Assembly (NCBI RefSeq): GCF_051020765.1
Contig: NW_027469202.1
Coordinates: forward strand, 1-64,000
Origin: Lasioglossum baleicum
Lineage: Eukaryota > Arthropoda > Insecta > Hymenoptera > Halictidae
DNA: 64,000 nt
Direction: 5' to 3'
In this document: piece after piece, positions 44,958 through 57,508 of the stretch
How the letters are laid out: every line of letters begins with the position of its first letter
How positions within the stretch are numbered: the stretch's first letter is position 1
Made by a program: the position numbers and the translations under genes
Notes under the pieces: generated by a model
Database searches by the model: none
Told to the model about the DNA's origin: nothing
What the model saw: the letters and a program-made list of their open reading frames with translations, nothing else

Positions 44958-47389
44958 ATACAGTTTATATTGTTTTATATCAAATATGTAACTAATATAC
45001 AAATCTCTAATAATATAAATTATATTCATAGAAGTATTTTAATTTTTCCCGAGCCTTTGTTGCAAACTCTAGTTTTAAAAAATAGAAAAGCCGGAAGATT
45101 TCGAAGAAACACAGATTTTATATCGAAGTTTAAAAGCCACCATCTTGGAAATTAATTTAATGATGAAATACTTACTGTCATCAATACTGTCTCCAATTTT
45201 TTTCATATTTTTAGGCACAGTTATTATTAATTAAACCAAATTGAAAACCAATTTTTTCTACGAAAATTTAGAAGAATAACTTTAGGGTTACCCTGAAATT
45301 TTCAGAATATGTTTAATTGACACAAATCTATAAAACGTATTTTTTAAATTTTAAGTATACAGGGTGATTCACGCAATTGTTACAAGTCATAACTCGGTTA
45401 TTATTGCATTTACAAAAAAATGCAAAAGGAGAAAGATAAATGGTTCGAAGAAAACTACATCTGTAGGTCTTTAACTTTTTTTGGATGCAGCAGTGCATGT
45501 GCAATTAACAATTGCATCATTTCTTTATATAGAAATGCATATTGTTTTTTACACAGATCGATTCTTCTGTTCATTCTACGTAAAAAATGATTGGGGTACA
45601 CATGGCAAAAAATTATTAGATCTCGAGATATTTTCAAAAAATGTCTTTATTGAAGAAGATGCTCAAACGCTTCTCCATTACATTCTAATATTCTATATTA
45701 GTTATTTTGTTTTCTGGTTCGAAAAAAACGTCGACGTTACAAACTTGAAAGGGTGGTTTCTCAAGATAAAAGTCTGCTCTATCGCGTGGTATAATTCGAT
45801 TTTCCGCTGGACCCTAATTTTTTGAGATAAATTGAAAAATATCCTCAAAAATTGGTGCAAAAGTAGTGTCTCTCCGTCTTTAATCATTGTTTAAACATGT
45901 TTAAACAATCATAATGTATTAATATGGATATCACTGTATTCGGGAAAGTCTACAGAATCTTTTGCTGTAAAGAACAATTCAATATCTTTTATAATAACCA
46001 CAATATTTGTTTAAAGTTGAAAAATATGTTTTTTTTCAAAGCCATGTTTTTCAAAAACTGTGCGTATAGGAGAAAAATTAAGGACAGATTCGGAATCAGC
46101 GCAAAAAACTCTATAAGAAGGACCCAACAGTATATTGAAAACAAATTTGGTGTTGGACAGTGTAATCGGTTCTCCAGAACCGTTAGGCCTGTTGCACAGT
46201 CGAGCGCAATTTTCCGGTCTCAAATACGTTCTAAAATTCTAAAAAAAATGTTACATATTTTGGATCCTAAGACGCATTTTATAGAATTTTTTCAGATTTT
46301 TTGGTTGCAAACTGTAGTCGTAAACAATGAAAAACCCCCAAAAATCGAAAAAATGCAGATTTCTAGAAAATACGAAAACATGCTATTCTACTGTTTGGTT
46401 CCTTGATAAAGTACTACAGCAGGCAGTGTCGTCAAGTTTTTTCAGATTTTTTTTATTGTGGGACATCATTGTCAAAATTTTTTCGACGTTTCTGCTGTGA
46501 GGACGAAAGTTATACTTACTGATTTTACCGCGGGTGTATATTAAGTAATTTTTAACGTTATTACATTTTACATTATTATTACATGTTATTATACATTACA
46601 AAATGCAATTGTTTGACCTAAGAAATGCGATTTAATAGAAAGAAGAATTGTGTTCTGTGCGATATATGTACATACTGTGACTCGCAAAAATTTTCGGACG
46701 CTCTAAAAATGATAACTTCTTTAATATTGTACTATACGATTTGAACTTTTTGGGAAGCTAGAATAATTAGTTTAGTACAGGATGTGAAAATAATTTTTTC
46801 AAAAATAGCAACTGATCGGAATTGTAGAAAAAATGAGAGACACTTGGGGAAACTAAAACACCTGGCAGAAGACTGTGAAGGGGTAGAAAAAATTAACATA
46901 AGTATAGAAAAGATAGTACAGGAGAAAAGAGTGGGAGAAATTGTAGAATGGGTTAGGAGTATAGAGAAAAAAGGAAAGAATTAATCACAAGAGATAATCA
47001 AGAGAGAGGCGGGATTAGCGGGGAGACATTGGGATTGGGATAGATCAACATAGACAATAAGGTATTTGATGTGGCATGCGATATGGATGGATGGGTGGAG
47101 GAACGGATGAATGGATAAATAGAGGGATGAATGGCTTCGAGAATTATAATCCAAGTCCAATTTCTGGGCCACGAGGCTGAAATAAATAAATAAATACGTA
47201 TTTACTTACTTACTAAAAGTTGCATTTTACAACATCTTTATATGGGCCTACATTGAAAATTTAAAAAATACGTTTTATAGATATGTGTCAATTAAACATA
47301 TTCTGAAAATTTCGTCAAAATCGGTCAACGTTGCAATAAGCTACAAACGTTTTAATATAAAATAATAATTCTTAAAAAATATTGTGTTA
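44958..47389. other. Element V interior, no gene found
   Basis: AT-rich. A transposon end CAGGGTGATTCACGCAATTG is at 45360. 45845-46110 resembles 53615-53870. 46680-46830 and 47210-47360 are fragments of the p1 palindrome family. Long frames at 45481-45825 and 45924-46406 resemble no protein I know. Confidence 0.4.
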
Positions 47390-48013
47390 TTTTACATCGA
47401 TATACCCGACCCGACCCGTATCATGTTACAATGTTTCACTCCACTCCGCGGCAACCGAAGCCCTCGAGCTTCACTTCCCTTTTTTCCGTTCGTCATCATA
47501 GAATAGTGTTTCCTGAAAATAATGTCTCTGGCCAGACTCGAGTTTTCGACATTTATAGCAAGCTTGCTATAATCGTATTTTATTTGTCAAAATTTAGTTT
47601 TTCATTTAAAATATTTTGTTGTTAAAACTCATTAATAGTTTTAAATAGTACTTGAAATATTTAAAATGATACTGAAATATTGGAATATTACAATTTGGAA
47701 TGAAGGTTCTAGCCGGACGAGGTAGTCCTTCGAATTATTAAAACAGCCGTTGCGCCATTCAATTTTCGGTCAATTTTTCCTATTTACTTGCATTAATTTA
47801 ATCATATAACTGCATTTAATTGAAATTGATATTTGAGATTTTTTCCCGATTTTTTGGTTCAAAATGTTAATTACACAAACTGAAAAACACGCAAAAATTA
47901 GACAAATGCAGATTTTTTAGAGAAACTGAAAAATAGCATTGATCATATTTTTAGACTAGCAACATACCAGAACTTTTTTAACGACAGCGCGTAAACGACA
48001 AAGAGGGACTTTT
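47390..48013 (+). repeat. Dispersed repeat, copy 1 of a 0.62-kb duplication
   Basis: From ACCCGACCCGTATCATGTTA to CGTAAACGACAAAGAGGGAC it matches 62067-62690 in the same orientation with a few percent differences. Function unknown. Confidence 0.75.
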
Positions 48014-48262
48014 CAATGACTCCAAGAAAAATGAAAAACTTAATGACTCCGAGAAAAATAAAGAACTTAATGACTCTGAAGAAAATGAAAAATTGAATGA
48101 CTCCAAGAAAAATGGAAACTTCAATGACTCTATGAAAAAACTTGACGACACTGAAGAAAATGAAAAATTTAATAACTCCAAGAAAAATGGAAAACTTAAT
48201 GACTCCGAGAAAAATAAAGAACTTACTGACTCTGAGGAAAATGAAAAATTTAATAACTCTCA
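48014..48262 (+). repeat. 27-bp minisatellite, open in one frame
   Basis: Nine copies of AATGACTCCAAGAAAAATGA-type units. The 27-bp period keeps one frame open, giving a NDSKKNGKL-type nonapeptide repeat (48093-48311 is an uninterrupted part). It begins exactly where the 0.62-kb duplicate ends and is absent from the other copy. Confidence 0.75.
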
Positions 48263-49666
48263 GTTAATAAGCTGTCTTCAATGCCTCTTAAAAATGCAAT
48301 TAATCATGTAGGGATTGATCAGGTGTTTCTCGCTATATTAAAAAATATTTACAAATCCTTTGACAAATTCTGCTTTGTGGCGTCAGGATACTGCTTTCCA
48401 TCACAGTTTGTATAGTATACATATATTATTTCTCCTCTTTGTTTCTAGATAAAATTTTATTATGATCCTCCATTAGTTTAACGCCCCGTTCAGCGGTATC
48501 ATTGACCACCTTCAGTCCATGTTTCAGTCAGACTACTTATTATTCATAATAACTTCTTTTTCCGATATTAGAACTATTCTTACCACGTTTTTATTAGCTC
48601 GCTTTCTTGTTCTTTTGTAGATTGGAGCGTATTAATGAATTTATTTATATGTAATATCTCTGCCAGTTATGTATATATGAAAAAACTCTTCAAACAAAAG
48701 TTGTAGTATATAAGGAGGTGGATATAGTATCAAAGGAAAAAAATTTTTTCAAAGTCATTATTTAAAGTTTTCAAGGTCACGGATGTTTTTTCTATCAACA
48801 ACTGTTTATGCTATATATGGATTCTTAAAGAGAAAAAAGACAAATTCAACGATATATCATAACGTCTATTTATGTCAAGATTTAAAAAATTCCCATTTTC
48901 CATTAAAAACTCATTTTCCCATTATTCAAACGGCCCCAAAATTTTTCCAGACCATTTTCTCAACATTTGTCACAATTCTGGTTTACGGGACCAAAAAAAT
49001 TTCATGGTCGAAAAATAAGGTCCACCCTAATGTTGCATATACGTAAATTACGAGAAGCAGTAAAGAGTGCTTAACGTCGAAGAAGAAAATCCGGGTAACT
49101 AAAACTTAATATGTACTACATTCCACGTTATTAGAATAATTGTAGTTTAATTATGATACATTTTATATCAACATTTTTTATTTACACCTGCTAGAAACGC
49201 CACTGTCTCGGAAGGAAATGGACATTCGAGAGTAGCAATGAAATTAGAGCATCATTGCGAAAAAAGATGAGTTTGCAATAACCTCAATATACATTTTATG
49301 AAATTCTATTATAATTATAGTTATGACTGTATTTTTTAATAAATAAACTTGTGTATGCTAGTATAAAATCAATTTATATATATTATACAATTTATTTTAT
49401 TATTTGTTTGACAACTAATAAATCTACAAATTGTTTCATAAACTAAAAAATACTTCCTGCATTTTCGTATTCTCCAATCAGTCCAAATAAATACCATCAA
49501 CCTGTTCTCGATCATATACCAATTTTTATTAATGCAATTATGACAGTAACAAAACGTTTCTATTTAAAATGAATACATATTTTGAACATAGTTTTTACAT
49601 TTTTAATTTTTGGAAGGTTAAAAAATGTAATTAAAAAAGTAATGAAAAATAAAAATTAAAAAAAAA
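48263..49666. other. Element V interior, no gene found
   Basis: AT-rich sequence without a gene or RNA that I can recognise; the 87-codon frame at 48783-49046 appears fortuitous. Confidence 0.4.
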
Positions 49667-49736
49667 TCCCCGCTGCACGGGGACTCGAATGCTAGCTCCA
49701 GATTGCGATTCATACGCTCGACGGCTCGACAGCCGA
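49667..49736 (-). repeat. tRNA-like module with oligo-T terminator
   Basis: On the minus strand it reads GGCTGTCGAGCCGTCGAGCG ... GCATTCGAGTCCCCGTGCAG and ends TTTTTTTTT (49658-49666 on the opposite strand), as expected of a pol III unit. The T-arm and variable-arm block (ATCTGGAG) match the other tRNA-like modules; the stems do not close as a tRNA. Confidence 0.45.
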
Positions 49737-50035
49737 ATTTCAGTTTCGCTTCCGCCGTAAAGCAATAGAACATGGCAACATGGCAAGTGCTAAAAATAGA
49801 TTGTGGCTGGCATAAGCGCACAAGCAGCGCACACGGATATAGTAAAGGTACGTTGGTGAGTGTAGCGCGCGGGCGCGTTGCTAACACGATACAGTGTTTT
49901 CTGCACCGACGAAATGCCGTCGGTGGCCTCTGGTGGCCTCCTGTTTCTCACTCCAGTCAGAATATATCCTAGAGGGCGTAAGAGAAATATTCGAGCGACA
50001 CAGATTGTCACAGATGTCGTCAGATGTGCTAACAG

Positions 50036-50118
50036 TAAAGTGGGTTCTGTTTCTTGCTAAAGATGATGTAGGTTCTGTTCCATGCTAAAGATGATGTAGG
50101 AGCTGTTCCAGGCTAAAC
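50036..50118. repeat. 28-bp minisatellite, right subterminal of element V
   Basis: Three units of GCTAAAGATGATGTAGGTTC, inverse to the array at 44717-44957. Confidence 0.85.
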
Positions 50119-50686
50119 ATGATGTGGAGACAAAAGCGGCACGGCCAAAACCCGGGCGTGAGCACTCTCATATACTCTCTGATAGATGTAACAAAGTCCG
50201 CCGTCCACCGCCGTCACAGCATCTAGAGGGCAGCTTCTTCCGTCCAAATGGAAGGCAGCTCGTGGAGTCTGCGTGGAGCGGCGGATGCCGTTATACAGGG
50301 CAGCACCGTCGGTGAGGTTATGTCAGTAATGTTGGTAATGTCGGTGAAATGAATTTCTACATATTGTACAAATATGTAGCAGTCTTCCTTTTTACCGACA
50401 ATTCCAAATACCGATTCTGAATGAAAACGAAATAATAAACCCGATATAAAAAAATATTAAATTTTATTTATTTCTATTATATCTATATTATTTTTCCTAG
50501 ACTGCGGATCTTTGTGCAAAATAAAAATTGTCTGCATTGATCGCAAGAGAGATGGAAACTATATGTACAAATTGAATGTTACGTTCTTCCCCCCTCGCCG
50601 TAATTTTCTTTACAGTTACATTAAGAGTAAACCTACACATAAATCAATAAACTAGTAATACATTAATTATCCCCTAATACGTACAG

Positions 50687-51347
50687 TTACACGAATTAAT
50701 ATTCGGACGATCTAAAGAAGATGATAACTTTTTAAATATTGTACTATACGATTTGAATTTTTTGGGGGAGCTGGAACAATTAGTTTACTGCAGGATGTGA
50801 AAAGAAATTTTTTCAAAAAATGCATTTGGTCGGAATTGCAGAGAAAATACTAAAAGTTACATTTTACAACTTTTTCGCGCGGGCCTATATTGAAAATTTA
50901 AAAAGTACGTTTTGTAGGCCTGCGTAAATAATGTGCACTGTGAAAGTTTCATCGAAATCGGTTGATGCGGGAAAAAACGACAGGCCTTGAAAGATGTAAG
51001 AATTCTTCGATGTAGGCTGAAAATCTGCGATTTTTACCATCTTCAAACGTTTGTAGCTCATTGCAACGTCAACCGATTTTGACGAAATTTTCAAAATATG
51101 TTTAGTCGACACAGATCTACAAAGCGTATTTTTCAATTTTTCAATATGGGCCCACATAAAAAAGTTGTAAAATGCAACTCTTAGTATTTTTTCATACAAT
51201 TCCGATCAATTGCAATTTTTGAAAAAATTTCTTTTCACATCCTGTAGTAAACCAATTGCTCCAGCTCCCCAAAAAAGTTCAAATCGTTTAGTACAATATT
51301 AAAAAAGTTCTCGTCTTTTTTAGAACGTCCGAATATTAATTCGAGTA
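50687..51347. repeat. Palindromic sub-element p1 (copy 2)
   Basis: Same ends as 10572-11233, differing by scattered substitutions. Confidence 0.7.
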
Positions 51348-51373
51348 ATTGCAGTTCCAGTATAGCCTTTTTC

Positions 51374-51758
51374 CAGGATTGCAAGGGTGCGGGATTCGTC
51401 TCTTCTCATCTCTCGATAATAATACAAACACGGGGTTTTTCACTAGTTAAAAACGCTAGATAAAAGATCGATCTAGGACACTATCTGCCTCAAAAGTCCT
51501 ATTTTCCGTTTACGAGGCGAAATTTGCATTAGTCGTCACCGTAATTTGCATTATTCGGAAGCATACAAGCTATTTTCATAGCTACATGCTGCCGAATAAT
51601 GCCAATTACGCCTCGTAAACGAAAAAATAGAACTTTTGAGGCAGATAGTGTCCTAGATCGATCTTTTATCTAGCGTTTTTGACTAGTGAAAAACCCCGTG
51701 TTTGTATTATTATCGAGAGATGAGAATAAGAGGCGAATCCCGCACCCTTGCAATCCTG
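51374..51758. repeat. Palindromic sub-element p2 (copy 2)
   Basis: Same as 11260-11643. Here the arms match slightly better (CTAGGACACTATCTGCCTCA left against its inverse right) than in copy 1. Confidence 0.75.
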
Positions 51759-52840
51759 AAAACGAGTCTACTTCCTTTTAATAAACTAAAGCAAGAATTT
51801 GAAACCAAGGAGTATGTTCGGTTGCAGGTAGCTACGGTATAAAGTTTAGTACTTTAACGGTATAAAAGGTCCAAATACATCTGGCTACATCGGCTGTGCT
51901 TCTTTCGGCTGGCTAAAAATCACTTTGTTGGGAGGTACATCTGGAAGGTCTTTAGCTGAATGTTTTATGACGGCCTCGCCTGTGAATTCGGACTCGCGCT
52001 TGTTCCTTCGCGCGGAGGGTTTTACGACGGAACATTAAGTGGCCTGTAGTTCCTTTTTCATTTGGAACAACCTAAGCATTGGAAAAACCGAAAGAATACC
52101 GGTATTATTTCGGTTTCGGTAGAAAATTGATTGTGCCGTTATTCGAAGACTTTGAATAAATCCACTATCCACAGTCCAAATTCTATCTTGAGATTAGTCT
52201 TTTTTTAATCGGAAGAACGCCACACGAAGCAGCTAGCGTCATTTACATGAAACAATTACGAAAAATAAACAAGGTCTGCAATTAACTTGTTAGTGGTTTC
52301 ATGCCGATATGTCTGGCTGGCCGACGCGCGTCGGGTTACCTGGCCGTGTTTATTGCACCACTTGGCCACGGCGACCGAAGTCTTCGCCGCCCTGGCAGAA
52401 AATTATTCGAAGCTACACCGTTTCGATAGTTTCCAGATGGCTGGAAAACCCCAAGGTTTGGTTGCCACATCTGCGGTCTTGCCGAATCCCAGGGTCCGCT
52501 TCAAGCACTAGCTTAAAAGTTCCGTTCACCCCCAAATGGGACTCTCACCAACATGTTCAGTCGCGTTTTTAACACTTTTTAATGGGTTGTTAACATTTTT
52601 TTTTCTTATTAGGAATTTATTTTAGTTAGTGATCATATTCATCGATAAAAAAAGATGAGTATACGGTACTATTTATATTGAGTCCTACAAAATATTGCAA
52701 TTAGAATTACGATTTCAATTATGTCTACTTGTTCTTTGAATACAGTAGAGACTCCCGTATCCGTACCCCCATTATCCGAATACATACCCTAATATAAGGA
52801 CGTCCTATTGTCCGTATGTTCTGTTATCGCCGCGTCGCTC

Positions 52841-52916
52841 GCTGTGCCGGGATTCAAATGCGCGCCGCCTCCAGATTCCGACTTTTCGCCTCATGCTTCC
52901 GAAACTTCGGCAACGT
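52841..52916 (-). repeat. tRNA-like module
   Basis: Counterpart of 12751-12826 in element III copy 2; the anticodon-arm region reads CGACTTTTCGCC here. Confidence 0.45.
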
Positions 52917-53088
52917 GAAAATCGAAGGAACGCGTCGGCGTCGATCAGTCGAGCAGGTAGTTCACACAGACAGAGTAGAGGTACGCTTGTGTGTAGCGCG
53001 CAAGCAATTGAACAGGCACTCAGACGGGCTGAGTTTTCACGTTACCGAAGTTTCGAAAGCATGAGGCGAAAAGTCAGAATTTGGAGAC

Positions 53089-53605
53089 GGCGCACAGTGT
53101 GACCTTTCGTCCAAATCGGAGACAAAATCGAAGAACTTTTGATAGAAATAAGGTAGAGCGATGAAATTTTTTAAAAATTAAAGCTGAAACATTACAGAAT
53201 ATGGGAAAAATAGGGAGATTATGGTAAGAACGTTTTTTAACGTTGAGAAAATTCGTTAAACTTGCACAATTTCGAGAAAATTGTGGTTTTTCCAATACCA
53301 CGCGCGGAAAATTTTTTAAAAATTTTTGCTATATATCATTTCCCGTAGATTTTTTCACGCCGATTTCAAATCTGGTCTCAAAATTTGTCTACGACCTCAG
53401 GACATTGCAAAATCGATTTCTTTAAATTCTACATGTTTAACGAATTTTCTCGGTTAAAAAACGTTCGTACCATAACTTCCCTATTTTTCCCATATTCTGC
53501 AAAGTTTCAGCTTTCATTTAAAAAAAATTTCATCGCTCTACCTCATTTCTATCGAAAGTTCTTTGATTTTGAATCGAGTCTGGTCCAAATTTTCCACTGT
53601 GCGCC
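53089..53605. repeat. Palindromic sub-element p3 (copy 2)
   Basis: Same as 12999-13515, with the left arm GGCGCACAGTGTGACC and right arm CCACTGTGCGCC. Confidence 0.75.
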
Positions 53606-56600
53606 GACGCGACGAAATCTCTCCGTATTTAATCATTGTTTAAACATGTTTAATCAATCATAATGTATTAATATTGGATATCACTGTATTCGGGAAAGTC
53701 TACAGAATCTTTTGCCAGAAAGAACAATTCAATATCTTTTATAATAACATCACAATATTTGTTTGAAGTTGAAAAATATGTTTTTTTTCAAAGCCTTGTT
53801 CCTGAAAAACTGTGCGTATAGGAAAAAAATTGAAAACAGATTCGGAATCAGCGCGAAAAACTCTATAAGAAGGACCCTTCAGTAATTGGGGAACATAAAA
53901 AAAGTTGAAATTTGTTGGACAGTGTAATTCTACTCCATTCAATAAAAATAGATCAGTTAATGAAGCCTCGTTTCATTTAATTCATACATGTTAAGAAAGA
54001 CACGCTAAAAATATGTGTATAAAGAAATGGAATTTCTAATGTTTCATAAACAGAAATTTTGTACGCAGTTCGCACGGTCTGGGATAGATACGGGCCTGAG
54101 CTGTCTCGAGGATAAAGGCCGTTACGGAGAACGAGACGTGCGGCCGGTGAAAGGAGGCGGCCTGAAAAGTCTCATACGTGCCGACCACTGAGTTGACAAT
54201 TTCAGAATTTCCAAGAACAGCAAGAAAAGAAATTCGAACCGTTTCACGATATCTAAATTGCTTTCGCTGCTTTATACCAGGGTACGCGACGAAGTAATAA
54301 AACGTCGATAAAACTGGGCAATTACTTTGACCGTCGCGAGGGCCAATAAGTCCTGGGTAGTTACCAAAACAACTCTGGATTTTCTGCACGAAATTACCTG
54401 AACCTTTTCCCAGAATGTTCGTTTGACAAGCAAATTTTCACATAATCATCCATTTCATTTCCAAAGTACAGTACCAGGACCTCGACGAACCGGCTTGATC
54501 GAGAGACAAACAGCCCGGACAAATTAAGGCCCGATGGATAATTGAGACCCGAGGGAAACCACGTCTTACCCTGCCATAGTCCGGCCACTCTAAGCGACCG
54601 TGATTATCCTTACGGGCACCGTCGCGTCGGTTCTTCCACGCCATAATTAATCCTCCGGCAACCCTCCCTCTCTTCCCAGTTTTCCCCGAAATTCTATACT
54701 CTATACAATTGTACTTGCAGCTTGCAGCTATTCCTTCTGACGCGATAACGGTAACGTTAGCGTATCTGCTTTATAATATTTGTCATTGTTGTAATATCCT
54801 GCAATTTCTACCATCTTTAACCCTTAGCACTCCAGTGGTGACTCGAAATCACCACTAAAAATTGCTGTCCCATTATGCAAAATATTGTTTACATTGTTAA
54901 ACATGTTGGTAGCTAATCAATTACTAATCCTTTAATTATTGTATGAGGTATTACAATCAATTTCATATCCATCAAATGAAAAGAATCGTATAGAACGAAA
55001 TTATTCTACCTAGAACGAGATGTTTCATTTTCGAGTTAAAACAGCTTCGAAATTAAAACAGCTGCAAATGGTTAATTATTATAACTATCTTTTAAATTTT
55101 CAATATAGGCCCCACATAAAAAAGTTGTGAAATGCAACATTTAGTACCTATTTTCTCTACAATTCCGGCCAACTGCAATTTCTGGAAAAATATCTTTAGG
55201 ATGACGGGTAATTCAGTGTCTATGATGTTTCGCGTGGTTAACAGACAACGATATAGATATTTATTAAAACAATAACACGTAACAATAACAAAACAAGATG
55301 TAATAATAATAACAATAACGAGAAAACTAGATTATAAACGTTAATGACTATCGAGTACTAACAAAGTACAGAGATATAAATTAACGTAGCGCGGGCAACT
55401 CTAGAGCGATGCGTTCTCAACGAGTGCCACAAGCTTTTTTTCCACTGGTAAAAATCCGTTTTGGTGGGAAGATTAGCAACGTGAGAAAGACCGTTAAAAT
55501 AAGGGGAGGAATTCTCCGTTCCTCAAGAGTAAGGAGAAAGTTTCCTTCCTCAAAACAATTCAAAGTCGTCGCTGCCAAGGACATTGCAACGGTTGAGTCA
55601 GGGTTCTGGTAATCGTCACTTTTACGACCGAACCCTCAACGCAACCGTCCACAGCGCGCACTTGAGAAGGATGCGTCCGGAAAGTCCCTCTTTCCAACGC
55701 GCCATGTCCACTACATATCTTTTCACATCGTGCAGTAAACTAATTTCTCCAACTTCTCACGAAAAGTCCAAATCCATATAGTCCAACATTAAAAAATAAC
55801 TTTTTTACTCGAATTAATACAACCCCTGGCAGAAAGTTTCCGATCCGGAGGCATTGATACGGATTTTACAGAAAACTATTACTTTATGGAGTTGAAACTG
55901 ATGGGAAATTAAAAGGGGCTTATTAAAGAATGAAGAACAACAAATTAACATAAGCTTCCATTTATTATAACAAAGAAACGAGACAATAAACAAAATGTTA
56001 CACGGAAAAAAGTTAATAGACCCATTAATAGATCTGCTGGAAGAAAGTTTCCCATTTGATTTACAGTCTCCGCAACACCAAATTTCTTCAACAATTACTG
56101 TTGGATGATTCTTATAGAGTTTTTTGCGCTGATTCCGAATCTGCCCTTAATTTTTCTCCTAGATACAAATTTCGGATCACGAATAATAGATACATAATTT
56201 GTAATTAGTTACTCGAAGATATAGATACACAGGGGACCACCTGTAGCGGTATTTTCGAATACCTCGAAACCATTCTGCACTTCGCAATCATAACTTAAAT
56301 TGTGTTTCTTTTTTTTCAATTACAGAAAGTGGACAGCGAAAGTCGACAGCGCGAACTGCATCAATTCTTTAAGTTGAAAATAAATGTAGACAATTAAAAA
56401 ATGTTTTTGGTTAAACTTTTCATTAAAACTCGAAGCAATAAGTATTTACCGAACAAAACGATTATAGATGCGGGATTCGATTCGGGGCCAGAAGATTCCC
56501 AGCCGTATATATGTACTTGTTTTGTTAACGGCTACCCAACCTCTAAAAAATTATAAAAAAATTAAGAACGGTTGCTTCAATAATATCCAAGTACTGAATT

Positions 56601-57137
56601 CTTATAAAACTGGAGTCTCTAACACTTCAATACAAAACATGCATTTTCTTGGAATTTTTGGAGGTTTTCAATTTTTTAAAACATGTTTCCGTAATCCGAA
56701 AAATCTGAAAAAATACACATTAATAATCAGGATGAGACACAACTAACGTAACAATATAAATGTGGTCAACTGAAGACTTTGATGTATGTATATACATAAA
56801 ATCGGCAATTTTATGTTTTCCGATTTGTTTAAAAATCGATTTTGCAACCAAAAATTTTGAAAAAAATCTCAGTAGTGTATGCTATTCGGTAGAATATTCA
56901 TGAATTTTTTCATAATTTTCTGTTGAACATGACGTGACTAAAAACAAATTTGGTTGGATACTTCTGACCATCTTTTCCGGCTATACCTTAAGAATCAACG
57001 AAAACATTATTTAAAAAATACAAAATATATTTCTTTTTACATCGTTAAAACCGATTTTTCAAAAAAAATTAGGCCTAATTTCTCTTCGATATCTCTTTTA
57101 GATCAAAAGTTATAGCAAAATGTGCGTCGCGCCGCGT
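53606..57137. other. Element III copy 2 interior, no gene found
   Basis: Counterpart of 13516-16584. Bases 53864-54339 are present only here; part of them (53920-54060) resembles the 3' end of the Tc1-like element near 41940-42080. Confidence 0.4.
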
Positions 57138-57214
57138 GCTGTGCCCGAGATTCAAATGCGCGCCGTCTCCAGATTCCGACTTTTCGCCTCATGCTTCCGA
57201 AACTTCGGCAACGT
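57138..57214 (-). repeat. tRNA-like module
   Basis: Counterpart of 16585-16662; GAGATTCAAATGCGCGCCGT keeps the T-arm better than copy 1. Confidence 0.4.
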
Positions 57215-57508
57215 GAAAATCGAAGGAACGCGTCGCCGACGCGTTCGGTCGAGCAGGTAGTCACACGGACATGGTAGAGGTACGTTTGTTGTGTAGCGCG
57301 CGTGCAATCGAACATGCACCAACACGGTCAAGCGCGGTCGACACCGCTCACGGATACGACGATACGTCAGGGAAGGGGAAACTGCCGTTCAGTTTTCAGC
57401 AGTTTTCAGTTATTCTCTCAACTCTCAACAGTTCGCAAGTTCTCGTTCGCTTAGCTCGGTCGTAATATCTGTGGTTGTCAGGAGGACGCCGCCGCATGTC
57501 ACATTGTA

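Larger units (their letters stand above)
44645..50181. mobile_element. Element V, 5.5-kb inverted-repeat transposon with 7-bp target duplication
   Basis: The ends CAGAGAGTATATGAGAGTGC are inverted and match for more than 40 bp (through GGGTTTTGGCCGTGCC). ATAGATG lies on both sides (44638-44644, 50182-50188). Both ends carry subterminal 28-bp minisatellites in opposite orientation. The copy 1 position in element III (about 10067-10090) lacks it. No transposase was found. CA-start ends with a 7-bp duplication recall hAT- or P-like elements, but I do not assign it. Confidence 0.75.
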
